From NCBI GenBank assembly GCA_919902925.1, contig CAKKRZ010000035.1, forward strand, positions 1,663 to 47,123: a stretch of DNA of 45,461 nucleotides. Reading direction: 5' to 3'. Every line of letters starts with the position of its first letter. Within the stretch, counting starts at the first letter, position 1. The notes under the pieces were generated by a model. That model saw nothing but the letters and a program-made list of their open reading frames with translations, did not search any database and was not told where the DNA came from. The position numbers were made by a program, and so were the translations under genes. Source of the DNA: Acidiferrobacterales bacterium (GTDB lineage: Bacteria > Pseudomonadota > Gammaproteobacteria > Acidiferrobacterales > Sulfurifustaceae). Below are positions 1 to 9,176 of the stretch, piece by piece.

Positions 1-81
1 TCCGGCGATTGCGACCGACTCGCCACGGTTGCATCCCCACCGCTCCGCGATGGGGCCCCTGCGCCCTGCTCGCAGTCGCAC
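1..81 (-). other. Edge segment, possible 5' end of a downstream gene
   Basis: On the minus strand, 27 open codons follow the algH stop, beginning with a GTG that overlaps the stop (TGAGTG at 84-79). A second GTG lies nearer the edge in another frame. In relatives, algH is followed by ruvX (yqgF), but the translated residues here do not show the RuvX start with its DFG-type motif, so the gene cannot be named. Confidence 0.2.
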
Positions 82-642
82 TCAAGCGTGCCCCGCCTGC
101 CCGGACAGGGTGGCGAGGTCCACGCCCACCAGCAGGGCCGCCGCCTGCCAGCGTTGCTCGGCCGGGGTCTCGAAAAGGATGGCGCGGTCGGCCGGGCAGT
201 GCAGCCAGGAGTTCTCCGCAATCTCGCGTTCCAGTTGCCCGGGGGACCAGCCGGCGTAACCGAGCGTGACCAGATAGCGGTCCGGCCCGCGTTGTTCGGC
301 GATGGCCTGCAGCACGTCGCGCGAGGTGGTGATACCGAGGCTCTCCCCCAGCCGCAGGGTCGAATCCCAGTGACCGGCCGGTTCGTGCACCACGAAGCCG
401 CGGTTGGTCTGCACCGGTCCGCCGAAGTAGACGGTCGTTTCCCGGTCGTGGGCGTGATCGGCGTCGATGCCGACCTCGCTGAATACGTCGAGCAGCTGCA
501 GGTCGATGGGCCGGTTGATGACCAGCCCCATGGCGCCCTGCTCGTTGTGTTCGCACAGCAGCATCACGGTGCGCGCGAAGTTCGGGTCGGTCATGGCCGG
601 CATGGCGATCAGGAAGTGGTTGTGGAGCGATTCGCCTTTCAT
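82..642 (-). CDS. algH: YqgE/AlgH family protein (UPF0301)
   Basis: A 186-residue protein of the usual length for the YqgE/AlgH family. It opens with the family signature: FLIAMPAM near residue 11, then FARTVMLLCEHN and the GAMGLVINRP segment at about residues 37-46. A second conserved block, YFGGPVQ, is near residue 72. The family is cytosolic and structurally characterised, but its biochemical role is unclear. In Pseudomonas it was linked to alginate gene expression. It starts 8 bases after the tonB stop on the same strand, so the two are probably co-transcribed, as in the Pseudomonas tonB3-algH-ruvX order. Confidence 0.93.
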   Translation of the reverse strand: MKGESLHNHFLIAMPAMTDPNFARTVMLLCEHNEQGAMGLVINRPIDLQLLDVFSEVGIDADHAHDRETTVYFGGPVQTNRGFVVHEPAGHWDSTLRLGESLGITTSRDVLQAIAEQRGPDRYLVTLGYAGWSPGQLEREIAENSWLHCPADRAILFETPAEQRWQAAALLVGVDLATLSGQAGHA

Positions 643-650
643 GGCCGTGG

Positions 651-1583
651 TCAGCGCGCGCTGCCGAAGGTTTCGTTGAAGATCCAGGTGCGGGTGATGT
701 GCAGGACGTCGGTCTCGCTCTTCATGTCGGCGGTGAACGGCATGAACGGCGCGGACATCTCGACGATGCGCATGGCGGCGTCGTCCAGCAGTTTATGACC
801 GGAGGAGCGGCGCACGACGATAGCGTTGACGCTGCCATCGCCGTTGAGCGCCACGTCCAGCACCAGGCTGCCGGTCAGTCCGCGGCGCTTGGCCTCTTCC
901 GGATAGTTCAGATTGCCGATGCGCTCGACCTTGGCGCGCCAGGCATCCATGTAGGCGGCGTAGCGGTATTCCTGGGTGCGGGCATTCAGGTACTTGCGCC
1001 GCGGCGCCTGTTGCAGGTCCTGCCAGGAGCGCGAGATCTCGGCGTTGAGGCGCGCGCGTTCAGCGCGCTGCTCCGGGGTTTCCAGCACCGCCAGGTTGAG
1101 CGGTTCGTTCTGGAGCGGTTTGTTCTCCGGCTTGGGGGTGCGCGCCTTCACGCGCCAGTCGGAGCGAGACGAACGCAGCAGATCGGTGACTTCGCGCGGT
1201 GACTTTACCCGCGGCTGCGGGGTGGTGCGCAGGGTCGGGAAGTCGCGGCTGTCGCTGATCTCGCGCACCGGCAGCGGGTTGCGGGCGATGTCCGGCTTGT
1301 TGGAGGTGCCGCCGCCGTCCTGGCTGGCATTGGCGAGGAAGTCCGGCTTCTCGGGCTTTTGATCGCTGGTCGTCTGCACCAGGGTGATCTCCAGCGTCGG
1401 CAGGCCGTGCAGTTCCCGCAGGGCGGGCAGGGCAAAGGTGATGCCGAGGATCACCAGCATGTGCAGCAGCACCGAGCCGAACATGCTCACGCCCAAGCGG
1501 TCGTGGGCCGACAAAGCCGGCAGTCCCCCGGGGGCCGGGGACAGGTTCGGCGGAGAAAACCGGCTGAGGGTCATTACATCCAT
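651..1583 (-). CDS. tonB: TonB-family energy transducer
   Basis: About 310 residues. A single N-terminal membrane segment (about 32-54) is followed by a long Pro/Lys/Arg-rich periplasmic spacer (about 70-210). A C-terminal TonB domain (about 225-305) carries the NYPEEAKRRGLTGSLVLDV motif. TonB proteins pass proton-motive-force energy from ExbBD to outer-membrane receptors. The closest positional counterpart is Pseudomonas tonB3 next to algH and the pil-chp genes, which has been linked to twitching motility; that link is inference here. The frame stays open far upstream, but the antiporter gene occupies that DNA. The ATG at 1583 (or 1574) is the sensible start because the membrane anchor follows at once. 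Confidence 0.88.
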   Translation of the reverse strand: MDVMTLSRFSPPNLSPAPGGLPALSAHDRLGVSMFGSVLLHMLVILGITFALPALRELHGLPTLEITLVQTTSDQKPEKPDFLANASQDGGGTSNKPDIARNPLPVREISDSRDFPTLRTTPQPRVKSPREVTDLLRSSRSDWRVKARTPKPENKPLQNEPLNLAVLETPEQRAERARLNAEISRSWQDLQQAPRRKYLNARTQEYRYAAYMDAWRAKVERIGNLNYPEEAKRRGLTGSLVLDVALNGDGSVNAIVVRRSSGHKLLDDAAMRIVEMSAPFMPFTADMKSETDVLHITRTWIFNETFGSAR

Positions 1584-1634
1584 AAGTATACCGCAGACCC
1601 GTGACGCCGGTGCCCGACGGGGTACCATAGGCGC

Positions 1635-2801
1635 ATGGCGCATTCGCTGGTTTTTACCATCTTCCTGATCTTTGCCGGCGCGGCGGTGCTGGCGACCGTG
1701 GCCCTGTATGCCCGGCAGGCGCTGATCGTGGCCTACATCGTGCTCGGTATCCTGTTCGGGCCCTCGGTTTTGGGCTGGGTGGCGGATGCCACCCTGATCC
1801 AGGGGGTGGCGGACTTCGGCATCATGTTTCTGCTGTTCCTGCTCGGCCTGAACATGTACCCGCAGAAGCTCTGGCAGTTGTTGCGCCAGGCCACGGTGGT
1901 CACCTTCGCCAGTTCGGCGCTGTTTGCCCTGTTGGGCGTCGTGATCGCGCGTCTGTTCGGGTTTGGCTGGTTCGAAAGCGCGGTCATCGGCAGCACGCTC
2001 ATGTTTTCCAGCACCATCATCGGCCTGAAGCTGCTGCCGACGACCGTGTTGCACCACCAACACACGGGCGAGATCATCATCAGTGTGCTGTTGTTGCAGG
2101 ACCTGATCGCCATCATCCTGCTGGTGATGTTGCAGGCCGAGGGCGGACAGGAGGCATTGTTGTTCGACATCGGTCGGCTGATCATCGCCCTGGGCGGCCT
2201 GATTGTGTTCGCCTGGGCGATCGAGCGCTTTGTGCTGATCCGCCTCATCACCCGCTTCGACCAGATTCAGGAATACATTTTTCTGCTGACCATCGGCTGG
2301 TGCCTCGGGATGGCGGCGCTGGCCCAGTATATCGGCCTGTCGCACGAGATCGGCGCCTTTATCGCCGGCGTCGCCATCGCCAGCAATCGCATCTCGCTGT
2401 TTATCGCCGAAAGCCTGAAGCCGTTACGGGATTTCTTTCTCATCATCTTCTTTTTTGCCATCGGCGCGTCGCTGGACCTGCGCCTGTTCAATGACGTCAT
2501 CCTGCCGGCCGCCGTACTGGCGGCGGTCATGCTGTTGGTCAAACCGTTCGTGTTTGCATTCCTTCTGCGCCGCTCCGGCGAGTCCGTCAAGCGGGCCGGC
2601 GAAGTGGGGGTGCGCCTGGGACAGGGCAGTGAATTCTCGTTCCTGATCGCCGTGCTGGCGCTCAATACCGGCGCCATCGGTCAGGGTGCTTCCTACGTGA
2701 TCCAGCTCAGCGCGCTGCTGACGTTTGTCGTTTCGACCTATCTGATCGTCCTGCGTTACCCCACGCCGATCGCGGTCAATCCTGAGCTGCGGAGAAACTG
2801 A
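1635..2801 (+). CDS. CPA2-type monovalent cation:proton antiporter
   Basis: 388 residues, almost entirely hydrophobic, with about 11-12 membrane segments and no soluble C-terminal TrkA-N domain. This matches the Na+/H+ exchanger core of the CPA2/KefB family. Typical elements are GILFGPSVLGW near residue 38, the FLLGLNMYP segment, a central LLLQDLIAIILL stretch, and FFLIIFFFAIGASLDL near residue 270. Ion specificity (Na+ or K+) cannot be read. It is transcribed away from tonB (52-base divergent gap) and converges on gshB (11-base gap), so it stands alone on the plus strand inside a block of minus-strand genes. KefB-type systems are gated by glutathione adducts; the gshAB neighbours make that idea tempting but unproven. 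Confidence 0.88.
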   Translation: MAHSLVFTIFLIFAGAAVLATVALYARQALIVAYIVLGILFGPSVLGWVADATLIQGVADFGIMFLLFLLGLNMYPQKLWQLLRQATVVTFASSALFALLGVVIARLFGFGWFESAVIGSTLMFSSTIIGLKLLPTTVLHHQHTGEIIISVLLLQDLIAIILLVMLQAEGGQEALLFDIGRLIIALGGLIVFAWAIERFVLIRLITRFDQIQEYIFLLTIGWCLGMAALAQYIGLSHEIGAFIAGVAIASNRISLFIAESLKPLRDFFLIIFFFAIGASLDLRLFNDVILPAAVLAAVMLLVKPFVFAFLLRRSGESVKRAGEVGVRLGQGSEFSFLIAVLALNTGAIGQGASYVIQLSALLTFVVSTYLIVLRYPTPIAVNPELRRN

Positions 2802-2812
2802 GGACGCGGTGG

Positions 2813-3790
2813 TCAGGAAGAGGTCGCCGTGCGGCGACGGGCGGAGAGTCTTGTCTCCAGCACCTCGAACAGCCGCGCGCTCAGGTTGAGGCCGTATTGG
2901 GCGTCGAGTTCGCGCACGCAGGTGGGGCTGGTGACGTTGATCTCCGTCAGGTAATCGCCGATCACATCGAGACCGACAAACAGCAGTCCTTTCTCGCGCA
3001 GGGTCGGACCGACCTGTGCGCACAGCCAGCGATCCCGTTCGGTGAGTGCCACACCCACGCCGCGCCCGCCGGCGGCGAGGTTGCCGCGCGTCTCGCCCGG
3101 GGCCGGGATGCGTGCCAGCGCATAGTCGCCGGCCGGCTTGCCATCGATGACGATGATGCGTTTGTCCCCGGCGCTGATCTCGGGCAGGAAGCGTTGCGCC
3201 ATGATGAAACGCGACCCGTGGCCGGTCATGAGTTCCAGCACCACGTTGATATTGGGGTCGCCCTGGCGCAGGCGGAAGATGGAGGCGCCTCCCATTTCAT
3301 CCAACGGCTTGACGACGATATCGACCTGCTCGGTCAGAAAATTCCGGAAACGTGCCGGTTCGCGCGCGACCAGCGTCGGTGGCATGCACTGCGGGAACCA
3401 GGCGGTATACAGCTTCTCGTTGGCGTCGCGCAGGCTCTGCGGTTTGTTCACGACCAATACGCCGCGCGCCTCGGCGTGCTCCAGCAGGTAGGTGGCGTGG
3501 ATGTATCCCATGTCGAACGGCGGGTCCTTGCGCATCAGGATCGCATCCAGCCCGGCGAGCGGTTCGTCGCGTTCGTCCAGGAATTCAAACCACGGGGTCG
3601 TGTCGCGGAACAGTTTCAAGCCGCGCGTGCGCGCGTGCGCTTCGCCATCGCGCAGGAACAGGTCGGCCATTTCCATGTAACGGATCGACCAGCCACGCGC
3701 CTGCGCCTCGAGCAGCAGGGCATAGGTGGTGTCCTTCTTGATGTGAATGGACCCGATCGGGTCCATGACCACGCCGAGAACGCGCTTCAT
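2813..3790 (-). CDS. gshB: Glutathione synthetase
   Basis: 325 residues, the normal GshB length. It joins gamma-glutamylcysteine and glycine with ATP. The start MKRVLGVVMDPIGSI is characteristic. The ATP-grasp region includes VVKPLDEMGG near residue 155, and a C-terminal metal-binding segment carries EINVTSPT. The frame is open upstream, but the ATG at 3790 gives the family N-terminus. gshA ends 10 bases upstream on the same strand, so gshA-gshB form a two-gene unit for the whole glutathione pathway. Confidence 0.96.
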   Translation of the reverse strand: MKRVLGVVMDPIGSIHIKKDTTYALLLEAQARGWSIRYMEMADLFLRDGEAHARTRGLKLFRDTTPWFEFLDERDEPLAGLDAILMRKDPPFDMGYIHATYLLEHAEARGVLVVNKPQSLRDANEKLYTAWFPQCMPPTLVAREPARFRNFLTEQVDIVVKPLDEMGGASIFRLRQGDPNINVVLELMTGHGSRFIMAQRFLPEISAGDKRIIVIDGKPAGDYALARIPAPGETRGNLAAGGRGVGVALTERDRWLCAQVGPTLREKGLLFVGLDVIGDYLTEINVTSPTCVRELDAQYGLNLSARLFEVLETRLSARRRTATSS

Positions 3791-3800
3791 GGGTGGATGC

Positions 3801-5114
3801 TCAGATTTTTTTGACGCCGCCGGCTTCCTGGGTCTCGCGGGCGGCGGCCAGCAGCGCGAGACGGGCGACCACCCCATAGGCATAGAAGCGGTTGGGGACG
3901 GCATTGGTTGTGCCGGAGAGATCCGGATAGGTGCCGGGCTCGGCAAACGCCAACGGCTCGAAATGTGAACCGGGGGCGTTGAGATTCTCGTCCTTGCCGC
4001 GGTTGCGGTGCACGCGGTAGAAGCCGCCGACCACGAAACGGTCGAACATGTAAACAACCGGTTCGGCGACGGCATGCTCCGGTTCCCAGGTCTCGAAGGT
4101 GTAGATGCCTTCCTGCACCAATACCTCGCTGACTGTCTGGCCTTCCTTGCCGTAGGCCATCTTGGTGCGTTGCTTGCGGTTGAGATCGCGCACGTCCTCG
4201 GTTTTCTTGACGGTCATGATGCCCATGCCGTAGGTGCCGCTGTCAGCCTTGACGATGACAAAGGGTTCCTGGGCGATACCGAGTTCGCGATACTTGGTGG
4301 CCACCTGATTCAGCACGAAATCGACCGAGCTGGCCAGACATTCCTCGCCCTCGCGTTTCTGAAAATCGATCTTGCCGCAGCTCATGAAGGCCGGGGTGAT
4401 AAACCATGGGTCGATATCGAGGTATTCCGCGAAGTTACGGGCCAGCGTTTGATAATGCAGAAAGTGGTTCGACTTGCGCCGCTTCCACCAACCGAGGGCG
4501 AGGGGCGGGATCACCGGTTGCTCGATGCCTTCCAGGATCGGCGGGCTGCCCGCGGACAGATCGTTGTTGAGCAGCAGCGTGCAGGGATCGAAATCGCCGC
4601 CGACCTTGATGCGATTTCCCTCGCGCGTCAGCGGTTCAAGCGTCACGGAGCGGCCGCTGGGCAGGTCCAGGGTGGTGGCCTGGGTGATCTCCGGCAACAG
4701 CGTGCCGATGCGCAGATTAAGGCCGGCGGCCCGCAGCAGGTCGGAGAGCGTGGCCAGGTTTTCCAGATAGTAGGTATTGCGGGTGTGGTTCTCCGGGATC
4801 AGCAGCATGTTGCGGGCGCTGGGGCAGACATGGTCAATGGCCGTCTGGATGGCCTGGACGGTCAGCGGGTAGAAGGCCGGGTTGAGATTGTTGTACCCGG
4901 CCGGAAACAGGTTGGTATCGACCGGGGCCAGTTTGAAACCGCTGTTGCGCAGGTCGACCGAACAGTAGAAGGGAGCCGGCGTTTCGGTGAAGCGGGCACG
5001 AAACCAGTGCTCGATGGCCGACTGGTTGTCGAGAAACAGGGTCTCGAGCGGCAGCGGTGGACCGTGCGGGGCGGTGGTGAGGTGGGGGACCGCCGGCAAT
5101 GCTTCGTTTCCCAT
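3801..5114 (-). CDS. gshA: Glutamate-cysteine ligase, Acidithiobacillus type
   Basis: About 437 residues. This matches the separate family of glutamate-cysteine ligases first described from Acidithiobacillus ferrooxidans and found in many beta- and gammaproteobacteria, not the E. coli or plant type. Recognisable segments are CSVDLRNSGFKLAPVDTNLF, the IPENHTRNTYY segment and the VKADSGTYGMGIMTV stretch that resembles an ATP-binding loop. It makes gamma-glutamylcysteine, the substrate of the adjacent GshB. I prefer the ATG at 5114 because AGGA lies just upstream; an in-frame ATG at 5153 would add 13 residues that look non-conserved. Confidence 0.92.
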   Translation of the reverse strand: MGNEALPAVPHLTTAPHGPPLPLETLFLDNQSAIEHWFRARFTETPAPFYCSVDLRNSGFKLAPVDTNLFPAGYNNLNPAFYPLTVQAIQTAIDHVCPSARNMLLIPENHTRNTYYLENLATLSDLLRAAGLNLRIGTLLPEITQATTLDLPSGRSVTLEPLTREGNRIKVGGDFDPCTLLLNNDLSAGSPPILEGIEQPVIPPLALGWWKRRKSNHFLHYQTLARNFAEYLDIDPWFITPAFMSCGKIDFQKREGEECLASSVDFVLNQVATKYRELGIAQEPFVIVKADSGTYGMGIMTVKKTEDVRDLNRKQRTKMAYGKEGQTVSEVLVQEGIYTFETWEPEHAVAEPVVYMFDRFVVGGFYRVHRNRGKDENLNAPGSHFEPLAFAEPGTYPDLSGTTNAVPNRFYAYGVVARLALLAAARETQEAGGVKKI

Positions 5115-5518
5115 GGCTTCCTGACCTTTGTTTCCCGGGCGGGTTCCGGGCATCTTAGCCTACCCGGAGGGGCCTGCCGAACCGTCCCCGTTGTGATGGC
5201 ATGGTTCATGCATTTTGCTAACGGATTTCAGGCGTTTTCCCGGCAGGGCGGCAAAGGCTAATCCGCCGGTAACGGGTCGAATCGGGCGCAGCACATCCGG
5301 ATGGTGATCGACTATAGTGAGCCATGGGTTGGAGTTGGGTCTGAGCGACCGAGCAGTACATGGATTTTGTGTGGAATTTGTGCTAACAAATCATGATACT
5401 AGGCGGGAATCTGAATAAAACTGATTAAATGACTTTCCCCCAGCCGTTTCATTGCGCGAGCCGTGCAGTCGCGCAACCGTACGGCCGGGCGTAATGGAAG
5501 CCGCCAGAGGCATGACAC
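5115..5518. other. Divergent intergenic region gshA / pilG
   Basis: About 400 bases without a convincing gene, separating minus-strand gshA from plus-strand pilG. It should hold both promoters. AT-richer patches at 5320-5405 contain -10-like words (TATAGT near 5314, GATACT near 5396), but none has a convincingly spaced -35, so no promoter is called. The pilG ribosome-binding site AGAGG sits at about 5506-5510. Confidence 0.5.
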
Positions 5519-5884
5519 GTGACGATCAAGGTAATGGTTATCGATGACAGCAATACGATCCGCCGGACCGCGGAGGCTTTGCTCAAGAAGGCCGGGTATG
5601 AGGTCTTTACCGCCTCGGACGGTTTCGAAGCGATGTCGCTGATTACCGACCATCAGCCGGACATCATTTTTGTCGATATCATGATGCCGCGACTGGACGG
5701 CTACCAGACTTGTCAGTTGATCAAGAACAACAAGAAGTTCCGGGACACGCCGGTGATCATGCTGTCCAGCAAGGACGGACTGTTCGACCGGGCGCGCGGC
5801 CGGATCGCCGGGTCGGAGGAGCACGTGAACAAACCGTTCACGCAGGAAGAACTGATCGACGTCATCAACAAGTACGTGCACTGA
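5519..5884 (+). CDS. pilG: Twitching motility response regulator PilG
   Basis: 121 residues, a single receiver domain. Residues expected for phosphotransfer are present: the acidic pair in VMVIDDSN, the phospho-acceptor Asp in IIFVDIMMPRLDGYQ, and Lys in the VNKPF loop. In the Pil-Chp system PilG takes phosphate from ChpA and promotes pilus extension. The GTG at 5519 is chosen because AGAGG lies 8 bases upstream and the coding potential starts there; an internal ATG at 5534 would remove the first beta strand. First gene of the pilGHIJ-chpA operon, 36 bases before pilH. Confidence 0.92.
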   Translation: MTIKVMVIDDSNTIRRTAEALLKKAGYEVFTASDGFEAMSLITDHQPDIIFVDIMMPRLDGYQTCQLIKNNKKFRDTPVIMLSSKDGLFDRARGRIAGSEEHVNKPFTQEELIDVINKYVH

Positions 5885-5920
5885 TCTATGGACATTAACG
5901 ATTCGACGGGGTACTGAAGC

Positions 5921-6283
5921 ATGGCAATCAAAAACGTATTGGTGGTCGACGATTCGCCGACCGACACCCACCTGGTCACCCAGATCCTCAAGAAGCTGGG
6001 ATTCAACGTGATCTATGCGACCAGCGGCGAGGAAGGTATCGCCACGGCCAAGAAGGAGAAGCCGGACCTGGTGCTGATGGATATCGTCATGCCCGGCATG
6101 AGCGGCTTCGAGGCGACGCGCGCGATTTCACGCGATCCGGAGACCTCTCACATTCCCGTCATCATCTGCTCCACCAAGGGGCAGGAGACCGACAAGGCCT
6201 GGGGGTTGCGCCAGGGCGCCAAGGATTACATCGTCAAACCGGTCAACGAGAAGCTGCTGCTGGAAAAGCTGAAAGGACTGTAA
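5921..6283 (+). CDS. pilH: Twitching motility response regulator PilH
   Basis: 120 residues, a stand-alone receiver domain. It has VLVVDDSPTD at the N-terminus, LVLMDIVMPGMSGFE with the phospho-acceptor Asp near residue 52, the conserved Thr/Lys switch region (IICSTKGQE), and DYIVKPVNE at the end. PilH is the second CheY-like protein of the Pil-Chp pathway and in Pseudomonas acts against PilG. It lies 10 bases before pilI. Confidence 0.93.
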   Translation: MAIKNVLVVDDSPTDTHLVTQILKKLGFNVIYATSGEEGIATAKKEKPDLVLMDIVMPGMSGFEATRAISRDPETSHIPVIICSTKGQETDKAWGLRQGAKDYIVKPVNEKLLLEKLKGL

Positions 6284-6293
6284 GACCCCATTT

Positions 6294-6836
6294 ATGGTGC
6301 AGGCACACATCGACCCAATCGACCTGCTGCGACGCATGCAGCAGGAGAGTTTGCAGCACACGCACGGACTTCCGCAGGAAGTCGAGGCGGCGGTGCTGTG
6401 GTCGGGCGTGGGCTTCCGGCTGGCCGACATGCACCTGGTGTCGCCGCTCGATCAGGTGGCCGAGGTGTTGCCGGCCCCGGGGATCACGCCGGTGCCGGGC
6501 GTGAAGCCGTGGGTGAAGGGCGTCGCCAATATTCGCGGCAATCTGATGACCATCATCGATCTGGCCCAGTATTTCGGCAAGCCGCCGGTGTTCGTGGACG
6601 ATATGGCGCGCATCATGGTGCTGGGCGTGGCGGAGCTGCACGCGGCCGTGCTGGTGAATGACGTGCTCGGCCTGCGGCATTTCGACGAGGAGCTTGAACG
6701 GCAGGATTTGTCCGGCATCAATGATCCGGTGCTGGCCAACCTGACCGGAGCGTTTCTGCACGAAAATGTGTTGTGGGGTGTGTTTGACATGAAGTCGCTG
6801 GCGGACAGTTTGACCTTCCGCCACGTGGCGGCCTAG
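6294..6836 (+). CDS. pilI: CheW-like adaptor PilI
   Basis: 180 residues with one CheW domain (about 35-175). The segment [27 protein letters not shown] is the usual CheW core. PilI couples the PilJ receptor to the ChpA kinase at the inner membrane. Position between pilH and pilJ matches the Pseudomonas gene order. It is followed by a 61-base gap containing GAGGAACTGG, which provides the ribosome-binding site of pilJ. Confidence 0.92.
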   Translation: MVQAHIDPIDLLRRMQQESLQHTHGLPQEVEAAVLWSGVGFRLADMHLVSPLDQVAEVLPAPGITPVPGVKPWVKGVANIRGNLMTIIDLAQYFGKPPVFVDDMARIMVLGVAELHAAVLVNDVLGLRHFDEELERQDLSGINDPVLANLTGAFLHENVLWGVFDMKSLADSLTFRHVAA

Positions 6837-6897
6837 GCGCCGCCCGCGACGAGACGCGGAACGAGAACGTTCCGCACGAATCAACGAGGAACTGGAT

Positions 6898-9033
6898 ATG
6901 GCCAAAAAAGACAGTTACATCGATCAACCGTCGGAAGACATCATCGATCTTGCCGATGCGGATGCCGACCGCGGCGGCGAAGGCTTTGTCGACCTGCCGG
7001 CGAAAGGCAAACGCAGCTCGTCCGCCTTCGGGTTAATGGACTTCAAGTTCGCCGGTCTGCCGCTCATCATTGCCGGCCTGGTCCTGTCCATGATCGCGCT
7101 GGTGTGGGCGCTGATGGTCAACGCCCAGCAGTCCTCGCGCGAATCCAAGTACATCGAGCAATCGTCGCAGCTGCTGATGCTCTCGCAGCGCATCGCCAAG
7201 GACGCGCGCGAGGCCGTGCTCGGCCAGAAGATCGCCTTCGGCACGCTCAAGGACTCGCGCAACCAGTTCGAGACCATCGTCAACAACCTGCGCCTCGGCA
7301 GCGCCGATGTCGGTATCCCGCCGACCTCGGAGGATAGCCATTCCGGCCAGGCGCTGGCATCGGTCATCAAGCTGTGGGCGCCGAAGCCCGGCGAAGGCGT
7401 GCGTGCCTCGGTCGACATCATCGTCCAGCAGGAAAAGGCGCTGTTCGCCATGCACGAGCACGTCGAACAGATCAACCAGAGCGCACCGTTGCTGCTGACC
7501 ATCCTCGACGAGATCATCGAGGACGGCACCAAGCTCGGCATGCGCCAGCGCGAGCTGAACCATGTCGCCTTGCAGGGCGTGTTGTCGCAGCGCATCGCCA
7601 AGGACGTCAATATCTTTGCCCAGGGCGGTAACGAGGCCGCGGTGGCCGCCTCGTCCTTCGGCAAGGACATGAAGACCTTCAAGCAGTCGTTTGTGCGGTT
7701 GCAGGCGGTGGCGCCGGCGGCCCTGCGACCCAAGATCGAGAGGGCGCAGAAAACCTTTGGCGCGATCGAGAAGAACATCGAGGGCATTCTCGGCAGCGCC
7801 TCGGACCTGTTTATCTCGCAGCGCGCCAGCCAGCAGATCTTCGAAAGTTCGGACCCGATGCTGAAGACCTCGCGCACGCTGGTGGATGCCTATGCCGGGA
7901 CCGGCGGTGGACGCGCCTACCTGACCTACACCTCTATCGGTTCCGGCGTGCTGGCCGCCCTGTTCATGATGCTGCTGGCCTACCGGGTGTACAACGACCA
8001 GCGCGTGCGCGTGAAAGAGAGTGACGCACAGAACCGCACCACCCAGGACTCAATTCTCAAGCTGCTCGATGAGATGGGCGACCTGGCCGACGGCGATCTG
8101 ACCATTCAGCCGGAGGTGACCGAACAGATCACGGGCGCGATCGCCGACTCGATTAACTACGCGGTACGCGAAATGCGCAACCTGGTTTCGCGCATCAAGA
8201 ACGCCGCCCAGCAGGTGGCAGTGGCGTCCGAGCACTCCCGGCAGACCGCCACCGAGCTGACCGAGGCGACCTTGCGCCAGGCGGCGCAGATTACCGACGC
8301 CAGCAACCTGATGATCTCGATGGCCCGCTCGATGGACGACATGTCCAAGTCGGCGGAACGTTCCGCCGAGGTGGCGCAGGGCTCGGTGTCCACCGCCAAA
8401 CGCGGCGCACTGGCGGTGCAGGACACGATCCGCGGCATGGACCAGATGCGCGAACAGATCCAGGAGACGGCCAAGCGAATCAAGCGCCTGGGCGAGTCCT
8501 CGCAGCAGATCGGTGAAATCGTGGAACTCATCAACGACATCGCCGAGCAGACCAACATCCTGTCGCTGAACGCCGCCATTCAGGCGGCCATGGCGGGCGA
8601 GGCAGGCCGCGGCTTCGCGGTGGTGGCGGACGAAGTGCAGCGTCTCGCCGAACGCTCGGCCGAGGCGACCAAGCAGATCGGCGAACTGGTGAAGACCATT
8701 CAGGCCGATACCAACGAGGCGGTGGCCTCGATGGAGCAGGCGACCCAGGGCGTGGTCTCGACCACGCGGCTGGCGGATGCCGCCGGCCAGGCGCTCGGCG
8801 AAATCGAATCGGTATCCGAGCAGTTGTCGAACCTGATCGTGAACATCGCCCGCGACGCGCATCGCCAGTCCGAGTCGGCGACCAGCATCTCGGGGACGAT
8901 GACCAAGATTCAGGAAGCGACCACCATGACCTCGACCGGTACCCGCCAGACGGCGGACTCGATCGGCAAGCTGTCGGACCTGGCGCGCGAACTGCAAGCG
9001 TCGGTGGCCGGTTTCAAGTTGCCGACGGCCTGA
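6898..9033 (+). CDS. pilJ: Type IV pilus methyl-accepting chemotaxis protein PilJ
   Basis: 711 residues. A cytosolic leader of about 50 residues precedes membrane segment 1 (about 54-75). The periplasmic region (about 76-340) contains two copies of the PilJ-type helical sensor module, seen as the repeated SQRIAKD motif near residues 98 and 233. Membrane segment 2 (about 343-362) is followed by a HAMP-like linker and a long signalling coiled coil. Its tip, with [16 protein letters not shown], lies near residue 560 and has the PilJ-type variation of the usual MCP hairpin. There is no C-terminal CheR-tethering pentapeptide. The protein senses surface or pilus-related signals and feeds ChpA. Confidence 0.94.
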   Translation: MAKKDSYIDQPSEDIIDLADADADRGGEGFVDLPAKGKRSSSAFGLMDFKFAGLPLIIAGLVLSMIALVWALMVNAQQSSRESKYIEQSSQLLMLSQRIAKDAREAVLGQKIAFGTLKDSRNQFETIVNNLRLGSADVGIPPTSEDSHSGQALASVIKLWAPKPGEGVRASVDIIVQQEKALFAMHEHVEQINQSAPLLLTILDEIIEDGTKLGMRQRELNHVALQGVLSQRIAKDVNIFAQGGNEAAVAASSFGKDMKTFKQSFVRLQAVAPAALRPKIERAQKTFGAIEKNIEGILGSASDLFISQRASQQIFESSDPMLKTSRTLVDAYAGTGGGRAYLTYTSIGSGVLAALFMMLLAYRVYNDQRVRVKESDAQNRTTQDSILKLLDEMGDLADGDLTIQPEVTEQITGAIADSINYAVREMRNLVSRIKNAAQQVAVASEHSRQTATELTEATLRQAAQITDASNLMISMARSMDDMSKSAERSAEVAQGSVSTAKRGALAVQDTIRGMDQMREQIQETAKRIKRLGESSQQIGEIVELINDIAEQTNILSLNAAIQAAMAGEAGRGFAVVADEVQRLAERSAEATKQIGELVKTIQADTNEAVASMEQATQGVVSTTRLADAAGQALGEIESVSEQLSNLIVNIARDAHRQSESATSISGTMTKIQEATTMTSTGTRQTADSIGKLSDLARELQASVAGFKLPTA

Positions 9034-9055
9034 CGAACGATATCAGCTCTCAAAA

Positions 9056-9150
9056 CCCCTCCCTCGACGGAGGGTTGAAAGGGGGAGTGTGAACGTATGA
9101 GACGCACGAGCACCCCCACCCCATCCCTCCCCCGTGAAGGGGGAGGGGAG
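9056..9150. repeat. Paired-hairpin repeat (BIME-like), copy 1
   Basis: Between pilJ and chpA there are two GC-rich hairpins in opposite orientation. The left one, with CCCTC/GAGGG arms, is near 9061-9074. The right one, with CCTCCCCC/GGGGGAGG arms, is near 9125-9148. About 50 bases lie between them. The same layout recurs at 35448-35541 and 43050-43153. It ends about 26 bases before the chpA start, and no good Shine-Dalgarno sequence remains there. Confidence 0.7.
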
Positions 9151-9176
9151 CCGGTGGATAACCCTCCAATCGAACG

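Noticed and set aside
651-2345. A 564-residue minus-strand frame running from the antiporter region into tonB
   Set aside because: The upstream 254 residues are an antisense reading of the antiporter gene (Gln/His/Asp-rich and without family features). TonB begins at 1583.
2813-4075. A longer gshB reading frame
   Set aside because: The extra 95 residues lie antisense-frame over gshA and are Ser/Pro-rich noise; the conserved GshB start is at 3790.
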